The notes under the pieces were generated by a model. The model saw only the letters and a program-made list of their open reading frames with translations. It searched no databases and was not told the origin of the DNA. A stretch of DNA of 6,047 nt, from positions 1 to 6,047 of the forward strand of contig CALVXL010000003.1 of the NCBI GenBank assembly GCA_944369635.1, written 5' to 3'. Numbering within the stretch: the first letter of the stretch is position 1; every line of letters begins with the position of its first letter. Source of the stretch: an uncultured Clostridia bacterium (GTDB taxonomy: Bacteria > Bacillota > Clostridia > Christensenellales > Borkfalkiaceae). This document shows positions 1 through 5,989 of the stretch, piece after piece. A program made the translations under genes and the position numbers.

Positions 1-318
1 GACATGACGGTGAGTTATCACACCAAAGGCGAGGAAATTTACTGGTATTTTCATCAGGAAGAACCGCGTGCGGCGCGCGACTACGCGCTTGCAAAAGTTG
101 CGGCTGAAGTCACGGGATATGCCTTGAAGACGCCCGCGGGGAGCGCGGGCGGGTATAAGGATTGGTGCGTGGAAACGCTTCGGATCCCCGCTATCACCGT
201 GGAGGCGGGAGAGGACGCGCTTTCCCATCCCGTCGGAAAGGAAAACGCGCGGCAGATTTTCTTGAAAAATAAAGACGTGCCGCAAAAACTGCTCGAAAGG
301 TTAAGAAAAGATGGTTAA
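1..318 (+). CDS. M14-family zinc carboxypeptidase, C-terminal part (5' truncated by window edge)
   Basis: The frame is open from base 1, so this is the last ~105 residues of a longer protein; the ATG at position 4 is probably internal. Two hallmarks of the M14 metallocarboxypeptidase fold are visible. SYHTKGEEIYW (counting from that ATG, His6) matches the strand carrying the third zinc-ligand histidine. GGYKDW (49-54) followed by IPAITVEAG matches the C-terminal part with the catalytic glutamate (Glu67). The other zinc ligands (HxxE) would lie upstream of the window. The YHTKGEEIYW wording resembles bacterial gamma-D-glutamyl-diaminopimelate peptidases acting on cell-wall peptides, but substrate cannot be settled from this fragment, and whether it is secreted is unknown because the N-terminus is missing. 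The stop overlaps the tadA start by 8 bases (ATGGTTAA), so the two are probably co-transcribed and perhaps translationally coupled. Family call is firm; subfamily is inference. Confidence 0.85.
   Translation, partial: DMTVSYHTKGEEIYWYFHQEEPRAARDYALAKVAAEVTGYALKTPAGSAGGYKDWCVETLRIPAITVEAGEDALSHPVGKENARQIFLKNKDVPQKLLERLRKDG
295..300 (+). promoter_or_regulatory. Candidate ribosome binding site for tadA (GAAAGG)
   Basis: GAAAGG ends 10 bases before the ATG at 311, inside the end of the M14 gene. It is a modest match at a longish distance. A competing AAGGA (323-327) lies 7 bases upstream of an in-frame ATG at 335, so the two signals bear on which tadA start is used. Confidence 0.4.
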
Positions 319-772
319 GGACAAGGAATATTTTATGAACTTCGCCTTGAAAGAGGCGATGAAGGGACAAGCTTACGACGAAGTGCCCGTGGGGGCGGTC
401 ATCGTGCTGGACGGAAAGGTGCTTTCCAGGGCGTACAACAAAAAGGAGACGCTCAACCGCTGTACGGCGCACGCGGAGATTCTCGCCATCGAAAAGGCGG
501 AAAAAAAGCTGGGCACGTGGCACCTCGACGGGGCGGAGATGTACGTCACGCTGGAGCCCTGCCCGATGTGTGCGGGCGCAATCGTCGGCGCGCGGATAAA
601 AAAACTGTATTTCGGCGCGTACGAGCCGAAAAGCGGCAGCGCGGAAAGCCGTTTTTCCGTGCTGACGGAAAGCGGGCTCAACCATTCAACGGAATACGAG
701 GGCGGCGTTTTGTCGGATCGGTGTGCAGATTTACTAAAAAACTATTTTAAAGCGAAGAGAAAAGCAAAATAG
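311..772 (+). CDS. tadA: tRNA-specific adenosine deaminase TadA
   Basis: Cytoplasmic zinc enzyme that deaminates adenosine 34 of tRNA-Arg(ACG) to inosine, allowing one tRNA to read several CGN codons; the family works as a homodimer. The 153-residue protein has the full deaminase signature: EVPVGAVIV (24-32), HAE (54-56) giving a zinc-binding His and the proton-shuttling Glu, and PCPMC (83-87) giving the two zinc cysteines, within YVTLEPCPMCAGAI. GTWHLDGAEMYVTLEPC is typical of TadA rather than of cytidine or guanine deaminases. Length fits the family (about 150-170 residues). The start at 311 keeps the N-terminal helix DKEYFMNFALKEA, which aligns with known TadA N-termini; an ATG at 335 has a better-spaced Shine-Dalgarno but would remove the first eight residues. 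The gene overlaps the upstream peptidase gene by 8 bases, and no terminator follows, so some read-through into prs is likely. Confidence 0.95.
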   Translation: MVKDKEYFMNFALKEAMKGQAYDEVPVGAVIVLDGKVLSRAYNKKETLNRCTAHAEILAIEKAEKKLGTWHLDGAEMYVTLEPCPMCAGAIVGARIKKLYFGAYEPKSGSAESRFSVLTESGLNHSTEYEGGVLSDRCADLLKNYFKAKRKAK

Positions 773-773
773 A

Positions 774-802
774 TTGACTATTTCGAAGAATTATCGTAAA
801 AT
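774..802 (+). promoter_or_regulatory. Sigma-A-type promoter for prs
   Basis: TTGACT (774-779) and TAAAAT (797-802) are separated by exactly 17 bases, one mismatch from consensus in each box. Transcription would start near 809-811, giving a leader of about 60 bases before prs. The -35 box begins two bases after the tadA stop codon, so the promoter fills the start of the intergenic gap. No extended -10 TG is present. Confidence 0.8.
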
Positions 803-823
803 GAATATATCCGAAAAATAACG

Positions 824-844
824 GCGTTCCGAAAGGCGGAACGC
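824..844 (+). promoter_or_regulatory. Perfect inverted repeat in the prs leader
   Basis: GCGTTCCG (824-831) and CGGAACGC (837-844) form a perfect 8-bp stem with a 5-base loop, AAAGG. It lies about 15-35 bases downstream of the predicted start of transcription and 8 bases before the prs Shine-Dalgarno. No T-run follows, so it is not a terminator. It could be an RNA hairpin that stabilises the leader or affects ribosome access, or a DNA operator for a dimeric repressor. The sequence does not decide between these. Confidence 0.55.
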
Positions 845-852
845 GAAATTGT

Positions 853-857
853 GAGGT
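853..857 (+). promoter_or_regulatory. Ribosome binding site of prs (GAGGT)
   Basis: GAGGT is a good Shine-Dalgarno match, 11 bases before the ATG at 869, slightly longer than usual. It supports the start at 869, which also gives the family's standard N-terminus. Confidence 0.65.
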
Positions 858-868
858 CTTAGAAAAAA

Positions 869-1822
869 ATGATTACACACGGTAACGAAATCGAATTGTT
901 TGCGGGCAATTCCAACAAACCGCTGGCGGAAGCCATCGCCAAAGAACTGAAAACCGTTCTCAGCGATATCGAAGTCGGCACGTTCAGCGACGGAGAAATT
1001 TCCGTACATCTTTGCGAAACCGTTCGCGGTAAGGACGTCTTCCTGATTCAGTCCACGTGCGCGCCCGTCAACAATAACCTGATGGAACTTCTCATCATGA
1101 TCGACGCGGCAAGACGCGCTTCCGCGGGCAGAATTACGGCGGTCATCCCGTATTTCGGCTATGCTCGGCAGGACAGAAAAGCCCGTTCGAGAGATCCCAT
1201 CACCGCAAAACTCGTTGCCGATATCCTGACCAGCGCGGGCGCGGACAGAGTGCTGACCATGGACCTGCACGCGGCGCAGATTCAAGGGTTCTTCGATATC
1301 CCCGTCGATCACTTGCTGGGCTCTTCCATTTTGAGCAGATATTATAAGAAAAGAAAGAACGACGACTGGGTAGTCGTTTCGCCGGACGTCGGCAGCGTGG
1401 GCAGGGCGAGAAATTTCGCCGCTTCCATCAACTGCCCGCTCGCCATCGTGGACAAGCGTCGCCCCAAGGCAAACGCCATCGAGGTCATGAACATCGTCGG
1501 CGACGTGACGGGCAAGACCTGCCTGATGGTGGACGATATGATCGATACCGCCGGCACGATCTGCCAGGGTGCGGAAGCGCTGATGAAAAACGGCGCCAAG
1601 GAAGTTTACGCCTGCTGCACGCACGGCGTTTTAAGCGGTCCCGCGCTTGAAAGGCTCATGGCTTCCCCCATCAAGGAAGTCGCGGTGCTCGATACCATCG
1701 ACCTCGCGGATAAATTAAAGGATTGTCCCAAACTCAAAGTGCTTTCCGTTGCGAAACTCTTTGCGGCGGCGATCACCAAGATCTATTCCGATTCCTCGAT
1801 GAGCACCATTTACGAAGACTGA
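869..1822 (+). CDS. prs: Ribose-phosphate pyrophosphokinase (PRPP synthetase)
   Basis: Transfers pyrophosphate from ATP to ribose 5-phosphate, making PRPP for purine, pyrimidine, histidine, tryptophan and NAD synthesis; cytoplasmic and hexameric in the class I family. The 317-residue length is typical. Visible motifs in order: FAGNSNKPLA (11-20); FSDGEISV (39-46); the ATP-contacting RQDRK (100-104); the PRPP synthetase signature starting MDLHAAQIQGFF (131-142), whose His134 fits a metal/catalytic ligand; SPDVGSVGRAR (171-181); the flexible-loop DKRRP (195-199); and the ribose-phosphate-binding loop VDDMIDTAGT (221-230). The C-terminus (TIYED) matches the usual short tail. It has its own promoter and a structured leader upstream and a terminator-like hairpin downstream, so it may be mainly monocistronic here. 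In Bacillus relatives prs follows glmU; here tadA is upstream instead. Confidence 0.98.
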   Translation: MITHGNEIELFAGNSNKPLAEAIAKELKTVLSDIEVGTFSDGEISVHLCETVRGKDVFLIQSTCAPVNNNLMELLIMIDAARRASAGRITAVIPYFGYARQDRKARSRDPITAKLVADILTSAGADRVLTMDLHAAQIQGFFDIPVDHLLGSSILSRYYKKRKNDDWVVVSPDVGSVGRARNFAASINCPLAIVDKRRPKANAIEVMNIVGDVTGKTCLMVDDMIDTAGTICQGAEALMKNGAKEVYACCTHGVLSGPALERLMASPIKEVAVLDTIDLADKLKDCPKLKVLSVAKLFAAAITKIYSDSSMSTIYED

Positions 1823-1828
1823 TCATAA

Positions 1829-1864
1829 GAAAGCCGTTTACTTTAATAAGCGGCTTTCCCTTTT
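1829..1864 (+). terminator. Intrinsic terminator after prs
   Basis: GAAAGCCGTTTA (1829-1840) pairs with TAAGCGGCTTTC (1847-1858) as a 12-bp stem with one G-U pair and a 6-base loop (CTTTAA). CC then TTTT (1861-1864) follow. The stem is good but the T-run is short and interrupted, so termination is probably partial. That would fit pth starting only 9 bases after the T-run, with no room for a separate promoter between them. Confidence 0.7.
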
Positions 1865-1873
1865 CAAAAAGAC

Positions 1874-2440
1874 ATGAAGATCATAGTAGGTCTGGGAAAT
1901 CCCGAAGAAAAATACAGGCGCACCTATCACAACCTCGGTTTCGTCGCGGCGGAAGACGCGGCGATAGAGCTGGGGGTATCGTTCAAACATAAAAAATGCC
2001 GCGCGCTGGTGGCGGAAGGATTCGTAAAGGGCGAAAAAGTTGTGGTGGCAAAGCCGCAGACGTATATGAATTTAAGCGGCGAAAGCGTGAAGGAACTGCT
2101 CGCGTATTACAAGGCGGGCGCGGAAGATCTGATCGTGCTTTACGACGATTACGATCTGCCCAAAGGCGCGCTCCGTGTCCGCAAAAGCGGGTCTGCGGGC
2201 ACGCATAACGGCATGCGCAACATCGTTTCCGAACTCGGGCGGGACGATTTCGCTCGGATACGGATCGGATTTAAAGGGGAGGGCAACATCCCTCTCATAA
2301 ACTACGTGCTGTCGGGCATTCCCGAAGCGGATTTTCCGCTGTTTGCCGAAACGGTGCACGCCGCGGGGCTTGCGGCGGCGGATTTCGCGCGGGGCGTGCC
2401 GCTCGATAACATCATGCAGAAATATAATAAAAACGTATAA
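1874..2440 (+). CDS. pth: Peptidyl-tRNA hydrolase
   Basis: Cleaves the ester bond of peptidyl-tRNAs released early from ribosomes, recycling the tRNA; an essential cytoplasmic monomer in most bacteria. The 188-residue length equals that of the typical Bacillota enzyme. The N-terminus MKIIVGLGNPEEKY is the family signature and fixes the start. Active-site residues are all in place: Asn9, catalytic His19 (YHNLGF), Asn66 (KPQTYMNLSG), Asp91 (YDDYDLP) and Asn112 (GSAGTHNGMRNI). The second signature has Thr where many homologues have Gly (GGHNG), which I recall as a common variant in clostridia. No clear Shine-Dalgarno precedes the ATG: the 15 bases between the prs terminator stem and the start are CCTTTTCAAAAAGAC. 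Transcription probably comes from read-through of prs or from a weak promoter overlapping the terminator. In Bacillus the gene is called spoVC and also lies between prs and mfd. Confidence 0.97.
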   Translation: MKIIVGLGNPEEKYRRTYHNLGFVAAEDAAIELGVSFKHKKCRALVAEGFVKGEKVVVAKPQTYMNLSGESVKELLAYYKAGAEDLIVLYDDYDLPKGALRVRKSGSAGTHNGMRNIVSELGRDDFARIRIGFKGEGNIPLINYVLSGIPEADFPLFAETVHAAGLAAADFARGVPLDNIMQKYNKNV

Positions 2441-2445
2441 ACGCC

Positions 2446-2476
2446 AAACTGCCCGCCGCATCGCGGCGGGCAGTTT
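2446..2476 (+). terminator. Long perfect hairpin between pth and mfd (possible attenuator or weak terminator)
   Basis: Bases 2446-2459 and 2463-2476 are perfect reverse complements of 14 bp, mostly G and C, with a 3-base ATC loop. The stem begins with AAA and ends with TTT, so the only T-run is short and paired, and ACGGAG follows at once. It could end some transcripts, protect the pth 3' end, or mask the nearby mfd ribosome binding site, which begins two bases after the stem. A full terminator seems unlikely because no obvious promoter for mfd follows it. Confidence 0.6.
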
Positions 2477-2478
2477 AC

Positions 2479-2482
2479 GGAG
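2479..2482 (+). promoter_or_regulatory. Ribosome binding site of mfd (GGAG)
   Basis: GGAG lies 6 bases before the ATG at 2489 and two bases beyond the foot of the 14-bp hairpin. It supports this start codon. Its closeness to the stem means folding could influence initiation. Confidence 0.7.
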
Positions 2483-2488
2483 AAGAGC

Positions 2489-5400
2489 ATGCTTTTTGAA
2501 ATTCTGAAAAGCGAAAACATCGGCGGCACGTTCGCCGAAATCGAAGAAACCATCCGTCAGGGAATACCCTCGGCGGTTTTCAACGCGCCCTTTTCCGTAA
2601 AATGCCACATCGCCGCCAATGCGCCGGGATTTGCCCTTTATATTTGTAAGGACGTACTGTCGCTGGATAAGGCGGCGGCGGAAATTTCCGCGCTTTCCGG
2701 GGGAAAGGTCGCCGTCCTTTACCCGAAGGACGACGTGTTGCTTTATAACAAAGCGCTGTCCAAACATTCGCTTTTCAAAAGACTCAACGGACTGTATGAC
2801 ATAAAAAAAGGCGCGCGCGCCGCCGTGACGACGTTCGAAGCGCTCCTGCAGCTTTTTCCCGCGCGGCTTTCGGTACTTTCTTTGAAAAAAGGGCAGGAGA
2901 TCGCGCCGCAGAAAGTTGTGGAAGAACTGGTGAAAATGGGGTACGTCCGCGAGGAAATCTGCGATTCCGAGGGGCGTTTTTCCCTGCGCGGGGATATTTT
3001 GGAAGTCTTTGCCGTCAACGGGGAGAATCCCTGGCGCATGGACTTTTTCGGCGACGAGATCGAAAGCATAAAGGAATACGACCCCGAAACCCGCGAAAAC
3101 AAAGGGTATAAAGACGGCGTGGAGATTCTGACCGCAACGGACGTGGTCATCGGGCAAAACGAAGTGCCCGCCCTCGTGGCGGAACTGAAAAAAGCGGCTG
3201 CTTCGGCAAAGAGCGCCGAAGCGCATACGAAGCTTTCCGTCATGGCAGGCGAACTTTGCGAAATGCTGCAAAGCGGCGTGTGCGACGAGCGGCTTTCCGC
3301 ATTGCTTCCGCTGCTCGAAAACGTAACGGCGGACGTCGCCGCCTATCTCCCGCAGGATACCGTCGTGTTTTTCGACGAATGCAAACAGCTTTCCGACAAT
3401 CTCGACTTCGTGTTGCAAGAACACGCGGAGCGTTTTAAAAACCTGCTCGCCGCGGGGGAGGCGTTTCCCTTTGCCTTTTATCAGCTGGCGGACAAAGGCG
3501 AACTCATCTGTTCGCTGTGCGAAAAGCGCGTGGCGGCGCTACAGACGCTCACCACCGCCATTCCCTTTTTCAATCCGCTGAAAACCTTTACGCTCCGTTG
3601 CGGAACGGTGGCGAAATATCAGCTGAAATTCAACGAATTCGCGGCGGATGTCAATAACTGGCTCTATTCGGGGTATCGCATCGTCGTCGTGGCGGATACG
3701 CCCGAACGCGCTAAAAAGATAAACGGCGATTTGTCCGATCTCGGCATCGCTTCTTCGATAGACAGCTTGCAGAGCGGGCGTTCGGGAATTTCCGTAATTA
3801 ACGGCGCGCTGGACAGCGGGTTTATCTATCACGACGTCAAGCTGGTCGTAGTGGGCAGCGGGGATCTTTTCGCCCGCAAGCCGCAAAAGAAAAAGCTTCG
3901 CAAAAAGGGCGAATTTTTCTCTGCGCCGGAAGTGGGCGATTACGCGGTGCACGAAGTGCACGGAATCGGCGTGGTGCGCGGCACCAAGCGCATTTCCACA
4001 ACGGAGGGAACGAAAGATTATATCGCCGTGGAATATGCGGGCGGGGACGTATTGTATGTTTCCGTCGAACAGATGGACAGTTTGTCGCGGTATCTCGGCG
4101 GGGAGAAAAAGCCTTCGCTTTCCAAAATCGGCGGCAAGGAGTTCGACCGCATCAAGGAGCGGGTGAAAGCTTCTATCCGCGCGATGAGCATCGATCTCAA
4201 AAAGCTCTATGCCGAGCGTTCGGAAAGGAAAGGATTCCGCTTTACGGAAGATTCCGAAATGCAGGAACTTTTCGAAGCGCGTTTTCCCTATGAACTGACG
4301 GAAGATCAGAAACAGGCGTCGCAGGATATCATGGAGGACATGTGTTCCGACAAGGTGATGGATCGTCTGATCTGCGGGGACGTGGGTTACGGAAAAACCG
4401 AAGTCGCCTTCCGCGCGGTGTTCCGCGCCGTCGTTTCGGGCAAGCAGGCGGCATTGCTTGCGCCCACCACCATTTTGACGCAACAGCATTATAACACCGC
4501 CGTGGAACGTTTTAAAGATTTCGGCGTGAATATCGCCGTGCTCAACCGTTTCAAAAGCGGGAAAGAGCAGGACGCCGTCATCAAGGATCTGAAAGAAGGC
4601 AAGATCGATTTTGTCATCGGTACGCACCGTCTTTTGAGTTCCGACGTGAATTTTAAAGATCTCGGGCTTCTGGTGCTCGACGAGGAGCAGCGTTTCGGGG
4701 TGGAACACAAGGAGAAGATCAAGCTTTTAAAAAGCAACGTAGATACGCTTACGCTTTCCGCAACGCCTATCCCGCGCACGCTGCATATGTCCCTTTCGGG
4801 AATACGGGATATCAGCACCATCAACACGCCGCCGAAAGAACGGCTTCCCGTGCAGACGTACGTCACGGAAGAGACCGACACCCTGTTAAAAGACGCGATC
4901 ACGCGCGAAATCAACCGCGGCGGACAGGCGTTTGTGCTGTATAACCGCGTGGAAAGCATTCACACCTTTGCCAAAAAGCTCAAAGATCTTTTACCCGAAA
5001 TTCGCTTTACGGTGGCGCACGGGCAGATGAACGAAAGCGTGCTGGAAAACGCCGTCATGGAATTTTACCGCGGGGAAAGCGATGTGCTGATCTCCACCAC
5101 CATCATCGAAAACGGGGTGGACCTACCCCGCGCAAATACGCTTATCGTCATCGACGCCGACCGTTTGGGGCTTTCCACGCTGTACCAGCTCAAAGGGCGC
5201 GTGGGGCGGAGCAACCGTCTGGCGCACGCGTATTTTACGTTTAAGCGGGAAAAAGTTCTCAGCGAAACGGCGTATAAAAGGCTGACGGCGATCATGGAAT
5301 TCGCAGAACTCGGCAGCGGGTTCAAAATCGCCATGCGCGATCTGGAAATCCGCGGCGCGGGCAACGTGCTGGGCAGGGAACAGCACGGGCATATGGATAA

Positions 5401-5926
5401 AGTCGGGTACGAACTTTACACAAAACTTTTAAAAGAAGAGATGGGCGAAGCGCCCGCCGTCACCGCGGAACTCGATATCCGCGTTTCGGCGTATATCCCC
5501 GAAGATTATATCGATTCCCCCTCCTTGCGCATGGACGCATATAAGGAGATCGCGGAGATCGCCTCGGGTAAGGACGAGGCGCGGGTGCGCGATTCGCTTG
5601 CCGATCTTTACGGAGAGCTGCCCATGGAAGTGGAAGACCTCATCGACATCGCGGCGGTCAAGAGCATGGCGTCAAAATTCGGCGCAAAGACCATCACCGT
5701 GCGGCAGGGACTTTGCGAAGTGACGTTCGTTTCCCTCGCTTCGCTGGGCGACGCGGGATTGCACGAAGCGCTTTCTCGTTTCAAGCGCGACGCGCAGCTC
5801 GATATGAGCGTCTGTCCCGCGGTACGTTTTTCCGCAATGGACAGAAGCAACGGCGAAATGCTGGCGCTTTTGAAGGACTTTTTCGCCTGCGCGTCAAGTT
5901 TTCATGCCGAACAGGTAAAAAGTTAA
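2489..5926 (+). CDS. mfd: Transcription-repair coupling factor Mfd
   Basis: ATP-driven DNA translocase that binds RNA polymerase stalled at lesions, pushes it off, and recruits UvrA for excision repair. The 1145-residue length is normal. Domains in order: an N-terminal UvrB-like module (about 1-340) with YVREEICDSEGRFSLRGDILEVF (152-174) and FFGDEIESI, where the P-loop is degenerate as is usual for Mfd; a variable linker domain (about 340-475); the CarD-like RNA polymerase-interacting domain beginning VGDYAVHEVHGIG (482 on); a helical hook (about 550-585); the translocase with TEDQ (604-607), Walker A GDVGYGKT (630-637, Lys636), APTTILTQQH, DEEQ (731-734), SATPIPRT (757-764) and motif VI QLKGRVGR (900-907); the TRG region RDLEIRGAGN (950-959); and the C-terminal D7 domain (about 990-1140), which in known Mfd masks UvrA binding. 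No frameshift or lost catalytic residue. Ser525 replaces the usual Pro of LYVPVEQ. Confidence 0.98.
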   Translation: MLFEILKSENIGGTFAEIEETIRQGIPSAVFNAPFSVKCHIAANAPGFALYICKDVLSLDKAAAEISALSGGKVAVLYPKDDVLLYNKALSKHSLFKRLNGLYDIKKGARAAVTTFEALLQLFPARLSVLSLKKGQEIAPQKVVEELVKMGYVREEICDSEGRFSLRGDILEVFAVNGENPWRMDFFGDEIESIKEYDPETRENKGYKDGVEILTATDVVIGQNEVPALVAELKKAAASAKSAEAHTKLSVMAGELCEMLQSGVCDERLSALLPLLENVTADVAAYLPQDTVVFFDECKQLSDNLDFVLQEHAERFKNLLAAGEAFPFAFYQLADKGELICSLCEKRVAALQTLTTAIPFFNPLKTFTLRCGTVAKYQLKFNEFAADVNNWLYSGYRIVVVADTPERAKKINGDLSDLGIASSIDSLQSGRSGISVINGALDSGFIYHDVKLVVVGSGDLFARKPQKKKLRKKGEFFSAPEVGDYAVHEVHGIGVVRGTKRISTTEGTKDYIAVEYAGGDVLYVSVEQMDSLSRYLGGEKKPSLSKIGGKEFDRIKERVKASIRAMSIDLKKLYAERSERKGFRFTEDSEMQELFEARFPYELTEDQKQASQDIMEDMCSDKVMDRLICGDVGYGKTEVAFRAVFRAVVSGKQAALLAPTTILTQQHYNTAVERFKDFGVNIAVLNRFKSGKEQDAVIKDLKEGKIDFVIGTHRLLSSDVNFKDLGLLVLDEEQRFGVEHKEKIKLLKSNVDTLTLSATPIPRTLHMSLSGIRDISTINTPPKERLPVQTYVTEETDTLLKDAITREINRGGQAFVLYNRVESIHTFAKKLKDLLPEIRFTVAHGQMNESVLENAVMEFYRGESDVLISTTIIENGVDLPRANTLIVIDADRLGLSTLYQLKGRVGRSNRLAHAYFTFKREKVLSETAYKRLTAIMEFAELGSGFKIAMRDLEIRGAGNVLGREQHGHMDKVGYELYTKLLKEEMGEAPAVTAELDIRVSAYIPEDYIDSPSLRMDAYKEIAEIASGKDEARVRDSLADLYGELPMEVEDLIDIAAVKSMASKFGAKTITVRQGLCEVTFVSLASLGDAGLHEALSRFKRDAQLDMSVCPAVRFSAMDRSNGEMLALLKDFFACASSFHAEQVKS

Positions 5927-5935
5927 TGAAAATCA

Positions 5936-5964
5936 TTGCAAATTTTCGGTCTTTGCGCTAAAAT
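5936..5964 (+). promoter_or_regulatory. Sigma-A-type promoter for the gene downstream of mfd
   Basis: TTGCAA (5936-5941) and TAAAAT (5959-5964) are separated by 17 bases. The -10 box and spacing are identical to the prs promoter, and it begins 10 bases after the mfd stop. Transcription would start near 5971. It implies that the next gene, beyond the window, is on the + strand with its own promoter and a leader of at least about 75 bases. Confidence 0.7.
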
Positions 5965-5989
5965 CAATTATACGTGAAATCATAGTTTC

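Noticed and set aside
131..151. Perfect 8-bp GC inverted repeat (CGCCCGCG / CGCGGGCG, loop GGGAG) in the M14 gene
   Set aside because: It lies within coding sequence for a small-residue stretch (TPAGSAGG) where GC-rich Pro, Ala and Gly codons readily create such repeats; no T-run or nearby start gives it a role.
801..821. Six-codon reading frame (MNISEK) upstream of prs
   Set aside because: Its ATG overlaps the -10 box of the prs promoter, so it would lie upstream of the transcript start and cannot be a leader peptide of that transcript.
791..1624. A 277-codon open frame on the - strand across prs
   Set aside because: Opposite a full-length conserved prs; no start signal of its own and no recognisable protein features.
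2519..2630. A possible second ATP-binding site at the N-terminus of Mfd
   Set aside because: The UvrB-like module aligns here, but the loop reads NAPFSVKCH and lacks the GK(S/T) pattern; loss of this P-loop is normal for Mfd and not a special feature of this protein.
2072..3424. A 450-codon open frame on the - strand across pth and mfd
   Set aside because: It lies opposite two clearly recognised genes, its translation is rich in Arg, His and Phe with no recognisable domain, and it is a by-product of GC-rich codon choice on the other strand.
3539..4708. A 389-codon open frame on the - strand inside mfd
   Set aside because: Antisense to the translocase core of mfd; composition is that of a complement of a coding frame and no family motif is visible.
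5926..5961. Eleven-codon frame (MKIIANFRSLR) overlapping the mfd stop as TAATG
   Set aside because: The bases are better explained as the promoter that follows mfd, and a peptide this short has no independent support; translational coupling from mfd remains possible but unproven.
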